This document shows, in pieces, positions 1 to 4,984 of a stretch of DNA of 5,566 nt. The notes under the pieces are model-generated. The model was not told the DNA's origin and searched no databases. It saw only the letters and a program-made list of their open reading frames with translations. Position 1 is the first letter of the stretch, and each line of letters begins with the position of its first letter. Both the position numbers and the translations under genes were made by a program. This DNA comes from Caulobacteraceae bacterium (GTDB lineage: Bacteria; Pseudomonadota; Alphaproteobacteria; Caulobacterales; Caulobacteraceae), in contig SDZP01000234.1 of assembly GCA_004144935.1 (NCBI GenBank), positions 1-5,566 on the forward strand, written 5' to 3'.

Positions 1-839
1 GGGCCAAGGCCTTCGGCATGCTGGGGGCCGCCTTCGGCGTCGGCTTCACGCTCGGCCCGGTGCTGGGCGGTTTCCTGGCCGAGATCGACCTGCGGCTGCC
101 CTTCTTCGTCTGCGCCGGCCTGGCCCTGCTCAACTGGCTGTACGGCTTCTTCATCCTCCCGGAATCGCTGCCCAAGGAAAAACGGGTCAAGACACTGGAC
201 TGGCGCAGGGCCAACCCGCTCGGCTCCCTGAAGCTGCTGCGCTCGCACAGGGATCTGCTCGGCCTGGCCGCCGTCGGCTTCCTGTTCCAGATGGCCCATG
301 TGGTGCTGCCGGTGATCTTCGTCCTCTACTCCGGCTACCGCTACGGCTGGTCTCCGGCGATGATCGGGTTGAGCATGCTGGCCACCGGCGTTTCCAACAT
401 CATCGTCCAGGCCCTGCTGATCGGACCGGTGGTCAAGAGAATCGGCGAGCGTGGGGCCCTGCTGCTGGGCCTGGCGGCCGGGGCCGCGGGGTTCGCCGTG
501 TTCGGTCTGGCCCCCACCGGCTGGCTCTATTTCGTCGGCGTGCCGATCTTCGCCCTGATGGGCTTCACGGGCCCCGGCATGCAGGCGTTGATGACGGCCC
601 GCGTCGCACCGCACGAACAGGGCCAGCTGCAGGGCGCCAATAGCGCCATCATGGGCATCGCCCAGATCATCGCCCCGGCGGTGTTCGGCCTCACCTTCGC
701 TTTCGCGGTCGACCACAACGACACCCTGCATATGCCGGGCCTGCCGATCCTGATCGCCTCGGCCCTGATGCTGTGCAGCTTCCTGATCGCCCTGCAGGTC
801 GCCAAACCGGCCCCGCCGGCGGAACCTCTGCCGGCATGA
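1..839 (+). CDS. TetA-like MFS drug/H+ antiporter, 3' part only
   Basis: This is the C-terminal part of an inner-membrane major facilitator transporter. The frame is open from the window edge (first whole codon at 3) to TGA at 837-839, giving 278 visible residues; the start lies outside. Counting from the first whole codon, residues 14-23 read GFTLGPVLGG, the motif C of drug:H+ antiporters in helix 5, so the missing part should be about helices 1-4. Some eight hydrophobic segments follow, split by a charged cytoplasmic loop (about residues 52-85, with LPES and ANPLGS) that separates the two six-helix halves. QGQLQGA at about 186-192 is typical of the TetA-like group. Export of a small molecule in exchange for protons is known for the family; the substrate cannot be read from sequence, and true tetracycline resistance should not be assumed. 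The protease gene starts 74 bases downstream on the same strand. No terminator is seen between them, so co-transcription is possible. Confidence 0.88.
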   Translation, partial: AKAFGMLGAAFGVGFTLGPVLGGFLAEIDLRLPFFVCAGLALLNWLYGFFILPESLPKEKRVKTLDWRRANPLGSLKLLRSHRDLLGLAAVGFLFQMAHVVLPVIFVLYSGYRYGWSPAMIGLSMLATGVSNIIVQALLIGPVVKRIGERGALLLGLAAGAAGFAVFGLAPTGWLYFVGVPIFALMGFTGPGMQALMTARVAPHEQGQLQGANSAIMGIAQIIAPAVFGLTFAFAVDHNDTLHMPGLPILIASALMLCSFLIALQVAKPAPPAEPLPA

Positions 840-852
840 CAGCTTCACTGCC

Positions 853-881
853 TTGATTGCGCCGAAAACCTGCCCTTTCTA
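853..881 (+). promoter_or_regulatory. Weak candidate promoter for the HtrA-type protease gene
   Basis: TTGATT (853-858) and TTTCTA (876-881) are separated by 17 bases, which fits sigma70-type spacing, and would start transcription about 25 bases before the protease ATG. The -10 match is poor and the 74-base gap offers few alternatives. I saw no GGAAC-type extracytoplasmic sigma-factor site, which might have been expected for an envelope protease. The call is tentative; read-through from the transporter gene is an equal possibility. Confidence 0.2.
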
Positions 882-905
882 GCGGTCGGGAGCGTCAAGA
901 CCCCT

Positions 906-910
906 GGAGA
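906..910 (+). promoter_or_regulatory. Ribosome binding site deciding the protease start
   Basis: GGAGA ends three bases before ATG at 914. It supports that ATG over the in-frame TTG at 857. The 914 start also places a normal lipoprotein signal peptide at the N-terminus, whereas the TTG start would add 19 mostly polar residues in front of it. The spacing is slightly short but usable. Confidence 0.6.
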
Positions 911-913
911 CTC

Positions 914-2320
914 ATGCGCGCTTATAAAGTCCTGATCCCGGCCCTAGCCGTCCTTGCCGCCTGCTCGCCGAGCCACGACTCTCAGGCCCAGGGCCTGCCC
1001 GAGCCGGCCCGGTCCGTGCCGACCAGCGCCCTGGCCATGAAGCAGTCCTTCGCCCCGGTGGTGAAGAAGGCCGCCCCGGCGGTGGTCAACGTTTCCAGCC
1101 GCCGCACCGTGCGCCAGCGGGTCGACCCCTTCTGGGAGCTGTTCAGCGGCGGCGGCATGCCGCAGGGCCGGGTGCAGCAAAGCCTGGGGTCGGGGGCCAT
1201 CGTTCGCGCCGACGGGGTGATCGTCACCAACAACCACAACATCGAGGGCGCCGACGAGGTCATGGTGCAGCTGGCCGACCGCCGGGAATTCCCGGCCAAG
1301 GTGCTGCTGGCCGATCCCCGCGCCGACCTGGCGGTGCTGAAGATCGACGTCGGCAACGAGAAGCTGCCGGTCCTGGCCATCGACACCAGCGAGGACCTGC
1401 AGGTCGGCGATCTGGTGCTGGCCATCGGCAACCCGTTCGGGGTCGGCCAGACGGTGACCAACGGCATCGTCTCGGCGACGGCGCGGTCGAACCTCGGCAT
1501 CACCGACTTCGGCTTCTTCATCCAGACCGACGCGGCCATCAACCCTGGCAACTCCGGCGGGCCGCTGGTCGACATGGACGGCGACCTGATCGGCGTGAAC
1601 ACCGCCATCCTGTCTCGCTCGGGCCAGTCGTCCGGCGTCGGCTTCGCCATTCCGGCCAGCATGGCGCGGCAGATCGTCAGCGCGGCCCTGGGCGGCGAGA
1701 CGGCGGTCGTGCGGCCCTGGCTGGGCGCGCGGGTGCAGGCGGTGACCTCCAACGTCGCCGGCAGCCTTGGCCTGGAAGCCCCGCGCGGGGTGCTCGTGGC
1801 CGACGTCTGGCCGGGGGCGGCCGCCGAGCGCGGCGGCCTACGGCAGGGCGATGTTATCCTGACCATCGGCGGCGAGCCGGTGAATGACGAGGGCGCGGTC
1901 ACATACTACTTCGGCAACCTGAAGATGGGCCAGACGGCGGCGCTGAAGGTGCTGCGCGACGGCCGCGAGCAATCGCTGACCGTGCGGGCCGAAAAGGCCC
2001 CGGGCCGGGCCGACGGCGGACGCACCATCCAGGGCCGCAATCCCCTGCAGGGCGCCTTCGTCGCCGAGCTGACCCCGGCCATGGCCGACGCCAAGGGCAT
2101 CGATCCCTTTGTCGGGCGCGGGCTGGTGGTGCTGCAGGTGGCGCCCGACGGCCTGGCCGCCCGGGTCGGCCTGCGTCCCGGTGACTTCGTCCGGGCGATC
2201 AACGGCAAGCAGGTCCGCACCGAAGCAGACGTCGCCGCCGCCACGTCGCAGAACGCCCGTCGGTGGCAGATCACCATCGAGCGCGGCGGCCAGCTGGTGA
2301 CCTCGACCATCAGCCTGTAG
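914..2320 (+). CDS. Do/HtrA-type periplasmic serine protease, likely lipoprotein
   Basis: This is a DegP/DegQ-type envelope protease of 468 residues that should degrade or refold damaged exported proteins. The N-terminus is a short signal peptide ending in a lipobox, LAAC, at residues 14-17. Cys17 would be lipidated, and Ser at +2 would not retain the protein in the inner membrane under the enterobacterial rule. The trypsin-like domain (about 45-260) has a complete triad: His108 in TNNH, Asp138 in DPRADLAVLKID and Ser214 in GNSGG. FIQTDAAINPGNSGGPL is the family signature. Two PDZ domains follow (about 266-363 and 378-468). The length is normal for the family. The residues after His108 are Asn-Ile, where E. 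coli DegP has Val-Val. The start is ATG with GGAGA upstream; a longer frame from TTG at 857 is rejected. The gene converges on rplQ, and its last codons are repeated downstream (see 2278-2398). degP, degQ and other Do paralogues cannot be told apart here, so no symbol is given. Confidence 0.93.
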   Translation: MRAYKVLIPALAVLAACSPSHDSQAQGLPEPARSVPTSALAMKQSFAPVVKKAAPAVVNVSSRRTVRQRVDPFWELFSGGGMPQGRVQQSLGSGAIVRADGVIVTNNHNIEGADEVMVQLADRREFPAKVLLADPRADLAVLKIDVGNEKLPVLAIDTSEDLQVGDLVLAIGNPFGVGQTVTNGIVSATARSNLGITDFGFFIQTDAAINPGNSGGPLVDMDGDLIGVNTAILSRSGQSSGVGFAIPASMARQIVSAALGGETAVVRPWLGARVQAVTSNVAGSLGLEAPRGVLVADVWPGAAAERGGLRQGDVILTIGGEPVNDEGAVTYYFGNLKMGQTAALKVLRDGREQSLTVRAEKAPGRADGGRTIQGRNPLQGAFVAELTPAMADAKGIDPFVGRGLVVLQVAPDGLAARVGLRPGDFVRAINGKQVRTEADVAAATSQNARRWQITIERGGQLVTSTISL

Positions 2321-2398
2321 GTCAGCCGCCTGCGGACTTGATGGCGCGGACCATCAAGTCCGCCGGCGCGAACGCGGCCGCCAGCTGGTGACCTCGAC
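2278..2398 (+). repeat. Imperfect 30-bp direct repeat copying the protease gene's last codons
   Basis: Copy 1 (2278-2307) lies inside the end of the protease gene; copy 2 (2369-2398) lies 91 bases downstream, after the stop. They match at 28 of 30 positions, with mismatches at 2281/2372 and 2288/2379 and an exact core of 19 bases (2289-2307 and 2380-2398). Read in the matching frame, copy 1 gives ERGGQLVTST and copy 2 gives ERGRQLVTST. Copy 2 then continues FSISV where the gene ends ISL and stop, so resemblance persists weakly beyond the repeat. The 61 bases between the copies carry a strong inverted repeat. A partial tandem duplication or gene-conversion scar is the simplest reading. Confidence 0.8.
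2327..2368 (+). terminator. Strong inverted repeat after the protease gene, possible terminator
   Basis: GCGGACTTGATGG (2332-2344) and CCATCAAGTCCGC (2351-2363) are perfectly complementary over 13 bp with a six-base loop. After one mismatch (2331/2364), four more pairs form (2327-2330 with 2365-2368). It begins seven bases after the protease stop, where a terminator is expected. No T-run follows on either strand, so it is not a canonical intrinsic terminator. It could act as a mRNA 3' end stabiliser, a Rho-linked end, or a repeated palindromic element. The structure is certain at sequence level; the function is inferred. Confidence 0.45.
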
Positions 2399-2414
2399 GT
2401 TCTCCATTAGCGTC

Positions 2415-2448
2415 AAAGAAAAAGGGCGGCTGGTGATCCAGCCGCCCT
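2415..2448 (-). terminator. Intrinsic terminator of the rpsM-rpsK-rpoA-rplQ unit
   Basis: Read on the - strand, an 11-bp perfect stem (2448-2438 with 2433-2423) closes a four-base loop (2437-2434) and runs directly into a T-rich tract, TTTTTCTTT, at 2423-2415. It starts 26 bases after the rplQ stop. The GC-rich stem, tight loop and immediate T-tract make it a textbook Rho-independent terminator. On the + strand the following bases are only mildly T-rich, so any effect on transcripts coming from the protease gene would be weaker. Confidence 0.9.
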
Positions 2449-2474
2449 CTTCAATTCTCAACCTGTCTGTTCGA

Positions 2475-2888
2475 CTATTCGTCGTCGCCGAAGGTCTGGA
2501 CCGGACCGGAGTCCTTGCCCTTTTCCGACGGGTCGCGGTCGACGAATTCGATCACGGCCATCGGGGCGTTGTCGCCGTAGCGGAAGCCGGCCTTCAGGAC
2601 GCGGATGTAGCCACCCGGACGTTCCTTGTAGCGCGGACCCAGGGTCGCGAAGAGCTTGCCGACCTGTTCGACGTCACGAACGGCGCTGATGGCCTGACGA
2701 CGGGCGTGCAGGTCGCCGCGCTTGGCGAGCGTCACCAGCTTTTCGACGATCGGACGCAGTTCCTTGGCCTTCGGCAGGGTCGTGACGATCTGCTCGTGCT
2801 TGATCAGCGACGCCGACATGTTCGCGAACATGGCGGTGCGGTGGCTGGAAGTGCGGCCCAGTTTGCGGTGCGCGTAACCGTGGCGCAT
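2475..2888 (-). CDS. rplQ: 50S ribosomal protein L17
   Basis: L17 is a large-subunit ribosomal protein located near the exit of the peptide tunnel. The 137-residue product starts MRHGYAHRKLGRTSSHR, the basic N-terminus that marks the family. It continues with LIKHEQIVTTLPKAKELRP (about 28-46), and with GGYIRVLKAGFRYGDNAPMA (about 92-111) followed by VIEFVDRD. The tail is acidic (DDE), as in alphaproteobacterial homologues, and longer than in the shortest bacterial L17 proteins. The ATG start is supported by GGAGAGA ending five bases upstream on the - strand. It is the last gene of the cluster, 58 bases after rpoA, and an intrinsic terminator follows its TAG stop. Nothing is missing or broken. 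Confidence 0.98.
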   Translation of the reverse strand: MRHGYAHRKLGRTSSHRTAMFANMSASLIKHEQIVTTLPKAKELRPIVEKLVTLAKRGDLHARRQAISAVRDVEQVGKLFATLGPRYKERPGGYIRVLKAGFRYGDNAPMAVIEFVDRDPSEKGKDSGPVQTFGDDE

Positions 2889-2900
2889 GTCGGTCTCTCC

Positions 2901-2928
2901 AAAAACGTCCGGCGCCTCTCGGCGGCGG
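2901..2928 (-). promoter_or_regulatory. Small hairpin with T-run between rpoA and rplQ
   Basis: On the - strand, 2928-2909 can fold into a seven-pair stem with one C-C mismatch and a GAGA tetraloop. Three bases later come five Ts (2905-2901), and then the rplQ ribosome binding site GGAGAGA. It resembles a weak, leaky terminator or a processing or stability hairpin that could set the L17 to alpha-subunit ratio. The stem is short and interrupted, so this is a candidate only. Confidence 0.25.
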
Positions 2929-2946
2929 AGGGGTTCTTACTACGGT

Positions 2947-3963
2947 TTAGATCTGGTCTTCGAACTTCTTCGCCAGATCGTCGATGTTTTCCGGCGGCCA
3001 GTTGGGCACGTCCATCCCGAGGTGCAGGTTCATGCCAGAAAGCACTTCCTTGATCTCGTTGAGGGACTTGCGGCCGAAGTTCGGGGTGCGGAGCATCTCG
3101 GCTTCGGTCTTCTGGATCAGGTCGCCGATGTAGACGATGTTGTCGTTCTTCAGGCAGTTGGCCGAACGGACCGACAGTTCCAGCTCGTCCACCTTCTTGA
3201 GGAGCGCCGGGTTGAAGGGCAGGTCGGGCTTGGCTTCGCCATCCGACTTGGCCTTCGGCTCTTCGAAGGTGATGAAGATCTGCAGTTGGTCCTGGATGAT
3301 GCGGGCGGCGTAGGCCACCGCGTCCACCGGCGACACGGCGCCGTTGGTTTCGACTTCCAGGATCAGCTTGTCATAGTCCAGCGACTGACCCTGGCGGGTC
3401 GGTTCGACGCGGTAGGCGACGCGCTTGACCGGCGAGTAGAGGCTGTCGACGGCGATGAGGCCGATCGGGGCGTCTTCCGGACGGTTGCGGTCAGCCGGCA
3501 CGTAGCCCTTGCCGTTGTTGACCGTGAACTCCATGCGCACCGAGGCGCCTTCGTCCAGGGTGCAGAGCACATGGTCGCCGTTCAGGATCTCGATGTCCGA
3601 GGGGACCTCGATCTGGCTGGCGGTCACGGCGCCGGGGCCGGTGGCCTTCAGCGTCATGCGCTTGGGGCCTTCCGAATGCATGCGGAGGGCCAGCTGCTTG
3701 ATGTTCAGGACGACGTCGACGACGTCTTCGCGGACGCCTTCCATCGAGCTGAACTCGTGGACCACGCCGTCGATCTGGACGGCGGTGACGGCGGCGCCTT
3801 GCAGCGACGAGAGAAGAACGCGGCGCAGCGCGTTGCCGAGCGTCACGCCAAAGCCGCGCTCGAGCGGTTCGGCAACCAGACGCGCCTTGCGGTTAGCGTC
3901 GGAACCGGTCTCGATCAGCGGCTTCTCCGGGCGGATCAGCTCGTTCCAATTGCGTTCGATCAC
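2947..3963 (-). CDS. rpoA: DNA-directed RNA polymerase alpha subunit
   Basis: Alpha forms the homodimer that starts assembly of RNA polymerase, and it contacts upstream promoter DNA and activators. The 338-residue product starts MIERNWNELIRPEKP. The N-terminal dimerisation domain spans about 1-235 and includes ERGFGVTLGNALRRVLLSSL (35-54) and the QGQSLDYDKLILEVET segment (191-206). A linker rich in Lys, Asp and Pro (about 236-255) leads to the C-terminal domain. There, VRSANC at 265-270 contains Arg266, the equivalent of E. coli Arg265 that contacts UP elements; TPNFGRKSLNEIKEVL (293-308) and NWPP (321-324) complete the DNA-binding fold. The start is GTG at 3963, chosen from the family N-terminus and the GAGGA site; the in-frame GTG at 3984 would add seven unrelated residues. 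It sits between rpsK and rplQ, the usual alpha-operon order. The protein is intact. Confidence 0.98.
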   Translation of the reverse strand: MIERNWNELIRPEKPLIETGSDANRKARLVAEPLERGFGVTLGNALRRVLLSSLQGAAVTAVQIDGVVHEFSSMEGVREDVVDVVLNIKQLALRMHSEGPKRMTLKATGPGAVTASQIEVPSDIEILNGDHVLCTLDEGASVRMEFTVNNGKGYVPADRNRPEDAPIGLIAVDSLYSPVKRVAYRVEPTRQGQSLDYDKLILEVETNGAVSPVDAVAYAARIIQDQLQIFITFEEPKAKSDGEAKPDLPFNPALLKKVDELELSVRSANCLKNDNIVYIGDLIQKTEAEMLRTPNFGRKSLNEIKEVLSGMNLHLGMDVPNWPPENIDDLAKKFEDQI

Positions 3964-3972
3964 GGGCGGGTA

Positions 3973-3977
3973 TCCTC
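3973..3977 (-). promoter_or_regulatory. Ribosome binding site deciding the rpoA start
   Basis: On the - strand GAGGA (3977-3973) lies nine bases before GTG at 3963. It lies inside the frame that would be read from the farther GTG at 3984, so it supports 3963 as the true start. Confidence 0.75.
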
Positions 3978-3980
3978 GAA

Positions 3981-4015
3981 ACACGTGTGCCGGCCCCGCG
4001 AATCGCGGAGCCGGC
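3981..4015 (-). promoter_or_regulatory. Stem-loop and palindrome in the rpsK-rpoA gap
   Basis: The 76-base gap between rpsK and rpoA contains a stem of 12 pairs on the - strand transcript: 4015-4004 with 4000-3989, with a three-base loop (4003-4001). All pairs are Watson-Crick except one G-U (3995/4009). The 8-base palindrome ACACGTGT (3981-3988) follows immediately, just before the rpoA binding site. No T-run follows, so it is probably not a terminator. It may block exonucleases, mark a processing site, or modulate rpoA translation. The structure is visible; the role is inferred. Confidence 0.4.
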
Positions 4016-4039
4016 GAGTTAATGTCGGTCGCTCGGGTC

Positions 4040-4429
4040 TTAGACCCGGCGGCGCTTCGGCGGCCGGCAACCGTTGTGCGGGATCGGCGTCACGTCACGA
4101 ATGGTGGTGATCGTCATGCCGGCGGCCTGCAGGGCGCGCAGGGCCGATTCCCGACCCGAACCCGGACCGGAGACGTTCACTTCCAGGGTGCGCACGCCGT
4201 GCTCGGCCGCCTTCTTGCCCGCGTCTTCAGCGGCCATCTGGGCGGCGTACGGGGTCGACTTGCGCGAACCCTTGAAGCCCATCGCGCCGGCGCTGGACCA
4301 GGAGATGGTGTTCCCCTGAGCGTCGGTGATGGTGATCATGGTGTTGTTGAACGAGGCGTTCACATGCGCCACGCCCGAGGTGATGTTCTTACGTTCGCGG
4401 CGTTTAACGCGAGCCGGTTCCTTGGCCAT
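4040..4429 (-). CDS. rpsK: 30S ribosomal protein S11
   Basis: S11 is a small-subunit platform protein that contacts 16S rRNA near the mRNA exit and the E site, and is needed for correct subunit structure. The 129-residue product has the typical basic N-terminus, then the NASFNNTMITITDAQGN strand segment (24-40). WSSAGAMGFKGSRKSTPYAA lies at 44-63 and GPGSGRESALRAL at 88-100. The C-terminal signature DVTPIPHNGCRPPKRRRV is complete at 112-129. The ATG start is preceded by a purine-rich GAGAG that begins right at the rpsM stop codon. Only 12 bases separate the two genes, so translation is probably coupled. The protein has family length and no defects. Confidence 0.98.
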   Translation of the reverse strand: MAKEPARVKRRERKNITSGVAHVNASFNNTMITITDAQGNTISWSSAGAMGFKGSRKSTPYAAQMAAEDAGKKAAEHGVRTLEVNVSGPGSGRESALRALQAAGMTITTIRDVTPIPHNGCRPPKRRRV

Positions 4430-4441
4430 AAGGGCGCTCTC

Positions 4442-4810
4442 TTATTTCTTCTTGCCGGCGATCGGCTTGGCCGGACCCTTGCGGGTGCGGGCGTTGGTGT
4501 GCGTGCGCTGACCGCGGACCGGAAGGCCCTTGCGGTGACGCAGGCCGCGGTAGCAGGCCAGGTCCATCAGACGCTTGATGTTGACGGCGGTCTCACGACG
4601 CAGGTCACCTTCGACGGTGAAGTCCTTGTCGATGGCCTCACGGATCTGCAGGACCTCGGCGTCGCTCAGGGCGTTAACCCGACGCGCATCCTCGATGCCG
4701 ACCTTGGCGACGATGTCCTTGGCGGACTTCGGACCAATGCCATGAATATACTGCAGCGCGATGACGACGCGCTTGTTGGACGGAATATTGACGCCTGCGA
4801 TACGGGCCAC
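4442..4810 (-). CDS. rpsM: 30S ribosomal protein S13
   Basis: S13 sits at the top of the 30S head and makes bridges to the 50S subunit; its tail reaches the P-site tRNA. The 122-residue product starts MARIAGVNIPSNKRV. It has the helix-hairpin-helix-like YIHGIGPKSA at 21-30, the RRETAVNIKRLMDLACYRGL segment at 71-90, and the basic RNA-binding tail with RHRKGLPVRGQRTHTNARTR at 91-110, ending in three lysines. The start is GTG at 4810, set by the conserved N-terminus and by the GAGAGAG site five bases upstream. An in-frame codon at 4846 would add 12 residues with no family counterpart. It is the first gene of the rpsM-rpsK-rpoA-rplQ unit and has its own promoter and leader. Confidence 0.98.
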   Translation of the reverse strand: MARIAGVNIPSNKRVVIALQYIHGIGPKSAKDIVAKVGIEDARRVNALSDAEVLQIREAIDKDFTVEGDLRRETAVNIKRLMDLACYRGLRHRKGLPVRGQRTHTNARTRKGPAKPIAGKKK

Positions 4811-4914
4811 GTCTGCTCTCTCTTCAGTTGCACCCAAACGGTGCACGCAAAACGAAACGCCACGCCGCCGTGCTCTCGAAAGAGAGCCGGAGAGAGTCGC
4901 GCCATTCGCGGAAA
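4811..4914 (-). promoter_or_regulatory. rpsM mRNA leader with two hairpins and a pairable binding site
   Basis: If transcription starts about seven bases after the -10 box, the rpsM leader is about 104 bases. It holds two hairpins. The first is a 9-bp stem with one bulged base and a UUUC loop (4890-4882 with 4877-4868, bulge at 4871). The second is a 6-bp stem with a five-base loop (4845-4840 with 4834-4829). The binding site AAGAGAGAG (4824-4816) begins five bases after the second hairpin. CU-rich segments at 4896-4890 and 4887-4879 can pair with it: the second gives eight Watson-Crick pairs and one G-U. This could allow control of translation by a ribosomal protein, but no known leader family was recognised, and AG/CU repeats can pair by chance. 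Confidence 0.4.
4816..4824 (-). promoter_or_regulatory. Ribosome binding site deciding the rpsM start
   Basis: AAGAGAGAG on the - strand ends five bases before GTG at 4810. It fixes the GTG as the start and excludes the longer frame from 4846, inside which it would lie. The same GAGAG style is used before rpsK and rplQ. Confidence 0.75.
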
Positions 4915-4920
4915 CGCAGC

Positions 4921-4948
4921 GTTATAAGCAACGTTTTGTTTCCGTCAA
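4921..4948 (-). promoter_or_regulatory. Sigma70-type promoter of rpsM-rpsK-rpoA-rplQ
   Basis: On the - strand TTGACG (4948-4943) and TATAAC (4926-4921) are separated by 16 bases. Both boxes are close to the housekeeping consensus, and the AT-rich spacer stands out from the GC-rich surroundings. It lies in the 174-base gap between adk and rpsM. No terminator is seen after adk, so the cluster may be fed both by read-through from upstream genes and by this promoter. Confidence 0.75.
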
Positions 4949-4984
4949 TGCCGGAAGCGAATGAATCCGCCCCAGCGTAAAGGT

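Noticed and set aside
857..913. TTG start at 857 adding 19 residues to the protease
   Set aside because: The added residues are polar and would precede the signal peptide. ATG at 914 has a binding site and begins directly with the signal sequence.
982..1902. 306-residue open frame on the - strand inside the protease gene
   Set aside because: It is rich in Ser, Arg, Pro and Thr, has no recognisable domain, and opposes an intact protease with a complete triad and two PDZ domains.
2278..2398. Insertion sequence or attachment site at the protease 3' end
   Set aside because: There is no transposase or integrase, no terminal inverted repeats outside the central hairpin, and no tRNA. The direct repeat alone fits a duplication scar better.
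2415..2474. Possible bidirectional terminator also serving the protease gene
   Set aside because: The stem is symmetric, but on the + strand the sequence after it (TCTTCAATTCT, from 2448) lacks a clean T-run. I support it only for the - strand.
2388..3053. 221-residue open frame on the + strand starting in the second repeat copy
   Set aside because: Its first residues match the protease end only because of the duplication. It then runs antisense through the rplQ terminator and rplQ, so it is a passive open frame, not a gene.
2887..4110. 407-residue open frame on the + strand opposite rpoA and the rplQ-rpoA gap
   Set aside because: It is the mirror of a highly conserved GC-rich coding region. 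The translation is low-complexity (many Asp, Val, His, Arg and Gly residues) with no recognisable fold and no clear ribosome binding site, and rpoA on the other strand is certain.
4811..4914. S4-binding pseudoknot leader like that of the E. coli alpha operon
   Set aside because: No matching pseudoknot could be traced, and rpsD is not part of the visible cluster. Only simple hairpins and possible binding-site pairing are supported.
3509..4927. 472-residue open frame on the + strand opposite rpoA, rpsK and rpsM
   Set aside because: It crosses three certain genes and their gaps in antisense. Long antisense frames are expected at this GC content, and it has no family resemblance.
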